DNA of 64,000 nucleotides from Thalassospira marina (GTDB taxonomy: Bacteria; Pseudomonadota; Alphaproteobacteria; Rhodospirillales; Thalassospiraceae), in the NCBI RefSeq assembly GCF_002844375.1, contig NZ_CP024199.1, positions 4,380,001-4,444,000 of the forward strand, in the 5' to 3' direction. Within the stretch, counting starts at the first letter, position 1, and every line of letters begins with the position of its first letter. The notes beneath the pieces are model-generated. The model ran no database searches. It was not told the origin of the DNA and saw only the letters and a program-made list of their open reading frames with translations. Position numbers and translations under genes: made by a program. Positions 62,700 to 64,000 of this stretch are shown in pieces.

Positions 62700-63371
62700 T
62701 CAGGCCGATTTGCGGCTGGCGATGGTTTCGCCATTGCCGGTGAATTCGGCAAGGAAGCGATCAAGATTGTCATGCGAGATATCGTGTTTGATCGCAAGAT
62801 CGTTCAGATCGGCAAGATAGGCTTTGTAATAATCAAGCGGGCGGCTGCGGGCTTTGCCGCGCAACAGGTTGGTGCGCGGGAAATCTTCGGCGAATTCAGA
62901 GCTTTCAATTGCGGCTGAAATTGAATCATCAAGGATGGCAGCGGGAATGCCATCAAAGTTTTTACCGCAGGCTGACAGCATTTTGCTGGCGGTGGGGACG
63001 GAAATACCCGGCTGGCCCAGCAAATGGTTGAGCGATTCATCACTGAAATCGTCGCGGTCAAACAGCTCGACCAGGGTTGGCAGGTCGCGCACCAGCAGCG
63101 AAAGAGCGTTAACGCGGATACCACGGGCATGCGTCCAGATAATGGCCGCAACCATTCCCAGTTCGGGGTCAGCCTTGTAAAGCGCGCGCACCTGGCGGCG
63201 GCGCAGCACTACTTCATTGTCGTCGGCATGTTGCTCCAGAAAGCTGGAGAAATGCGGCGCATCGTTTTGAAGCCGGTCAAGCAGCTTGGTCCACATGTCA
63301 CGGCGTGACGTGGTCTGCCAGATCAATATTTCCTGAGCGCGAATCTTTTCGACATAGTGTTCTAAAGCCAT
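62700..63371 (-). CDS. Conserved hypothetical helical protein
   Basis: 223 residues from ATG 63371; an in-frame ATG at 63383 adds four. I do not recognise a family. The composition is strongly helical and charged (RRRQVRALYKADPELGMVAA, NALSLLVRDLPTLVELFDRD, NHLLGQPGISVPTASKMLSA), with no membrane segment, signal or catalytic motif. The repeated leucine-rich helices suggest an armadillo/HEAT-like or protein-interaction fold. It is convergent with cobC and lies between the cob genes and a riboswitch. Confidence 0.7.
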   Translation of the reverse strand: MALEHYVEKIRAQEILIWQTTSRRDMWTKLLDRLQNDAPHFSSFLEQHADDNEVVLRRRQVRALYKADPELGMVAAIIWTHARGIRVNALSLLVRDLPTLVELFDRDDFSDESLNHLLGQPGISVPTASKMLSACGKNFDGIPAAILDDSISAAIESSEFAEDFPRTNLLRGKARSRPLDYYKAYLADLNDLAIKHDISHDNLDRFLAEFTGNGETIASRKSA

Positions 63372-63834
63372 CGGGACAAACAATTTTAAAGTTATCTGGA
63401 ATGACGGTATGCAGACAGCGCTCGGGTCCCCTACACCCGGGTTTTCCCGGTGTGTTTACATTCCTTTTTATGGCTCCGATGTTCCCTCAAAGACAAAATG
63501 GCCTCAACATATCAATTCTTACAAATACTGACCTTTCGTCTAGGGCGGACTTATTCTTTAAGTTGCCGGGGCTTACCCCGTGCGGGTTGGATATAGGTCC
63601 GGTTCTGCACCGGTCCTTGATATCTGCGGTGATCAGGGGTTTTTGGTCTGGCGGATGCACCAAAATTTTCGCGTTTGTGACGGGCCAATTTTTTATTTCG
63701 CAGGAAACCCCCTAACACACTGAATTTAATGTGTTTAACAACCGGTGCGGTTGGCGGGACTCGCCTGTTCTCCTATTGGGAGAAAAACGCCAATGCGACG
63801 CGGGGCCTTCTAATCGAGAGTCTTTTGGGCTAGT
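63372..63834. other. Intergenic region before the cobalamin riboswitch
   Basis: About 460 bases. A GC-rich hairpin, ACACC-GGG with CCC-GGTGT (63433-63453, one bulged C), lies near the left end. An open frame on the plus strand (63305-63715) overlaps the hypothetical gene and has no family motif. The promoter for the riboswitch transcript should lie in the right half; I cannot place it. Confidence 0.4.
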
Positions 63835-64000
63835 GTCGCCGCGCCGACTGGTAACGGGAAATCGGTGCAAGACCGATGCTGCCCCCGCAACTGTAACGGG
63901 ATGGGTCATTTGCGGCAGAAAAACCTGCCACCCACTGAAGGATGGGATAACCCCCTTTGGGAAGGGAAATGACCGACATGCCCGAAGCCAGGAAACCTGC
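63835..64000 (+). promoter_or_regulatory. Cobalamin riboswitch, cut by window end
   Basis: Contains the conserved order of the AdoCbl riboswitch: GGGAA-N2-CGGTGCAA-N2-CCG (63856-63876), CTGCCCCCGCAACTGTAA (63879-63896), CCACTG (63932-63937), GGGAAGGG (63959-63966) and the B12 box GAAGCCAGGAAACCTGC at the very end. It should control a gene just beyond the window, on the plus strand. Confidence 0.92.

Noticed and set aside
63305..63715. 136-codon frame on the plus strand
   Set aside because: Overlaps the hypothetical gene antisense and the riboswitch promoter region; no ribosome site and no recognisable protein features.

Overview
The window reads as chromosome of a free-living alphaproteobacterium of the Rhodospirillales type; Thalassospira is my best guess, inferred from gene content and not from any marker-gene comparison. 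Supporting signs are a SAM-II riboswitch before metK, an Irr-type Fur protein, a BioR repressor with its operator boxes, and the order ybeY-corC-lnt-XRE-metK-trmB / rimP-nusA-ylxR-infB-rbfA-truB-rpsO-pnp, which is common in this class. No rRNA, tRNA, insertion sequence, prophage or CRISPR array was seen.

Layout. 1-6.8 kb: phoH (5' truncated by the window edge), ybeY, corC and lnt overlap in one operon, followed by a small XRE regulator, riboswitch-controlled metK, and trmB. 6.8-16.9 kb: a complete haem-acquisition island with a FecI-like sigma factor, FecR-like anti-sigma, STN-type TonB-dependent haem receptor (HasR), secreted haemophore (HasA), type I exporter (HasD, HasE) and haem oxygenase. 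It has Fur-box-like sites at several promoters and sits between trmB and rimP, genes that are usually neighbours. 17-26.7 kb: the rimP-nusA-ylxR-infB-rbfA-truB-rpsO-pnp translation and RNA-turnover block. 26.8-36.3 kb: mixed genes, including a flavin oxidoreductase with a cysteine cluster, irr behind an FNR-type site, a rubrerythrin, YciI, a methyltransferase, a large acyltransferase/hydrolase fusion, an MFS exporter and a CHAP lipoprotein. 36.3-37.3 kb: an AT-rich stretch with no recognisable gene. 37.3-42.8 kb: a P-type proton ATPase, then bioB-bioY and bioR with three exact BioR boxes. 43-47 kb: a four-gene operon encoding the Anbu proteasome-like peptidase, a transglutaminase-like protein, an alpha-E protein and a circularly permuted ATP-grasp ligase. 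47.1-55.1 kb and 59.7-62.5 kb: cobalamin synthesis, with the corrin-ring operon cbiX-cobH-cobL-cobI-cbiG/cobJ-cobM on the minus strand and cobD, cobT, cobS and cobC placed separately. Between them lie a nucleotidyltransferase-like gene, two heptose genes (hldE, gmhA) and a degenerate EAL-like protein. The window ends inside a cobalamin riboswitch whose gene lies beyond it.

How the parts work together. The haem island is self-contained: sense haem, secrete a haemophore, import haem and open the ring to release iron; irr, which reads haem status in related bacteria, lies about 11.5 kb downstream. The corrin genes include CbiX and CbiG, which indicates cobalt insertion early, on sirohydrochlorin. 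The least understood block is the Anbu / ATP-grasp / alpha-E / transglutaminase operon. The most unusual single protein is the HasA homologue that carries an RTX and serralysin-like C-terminus.
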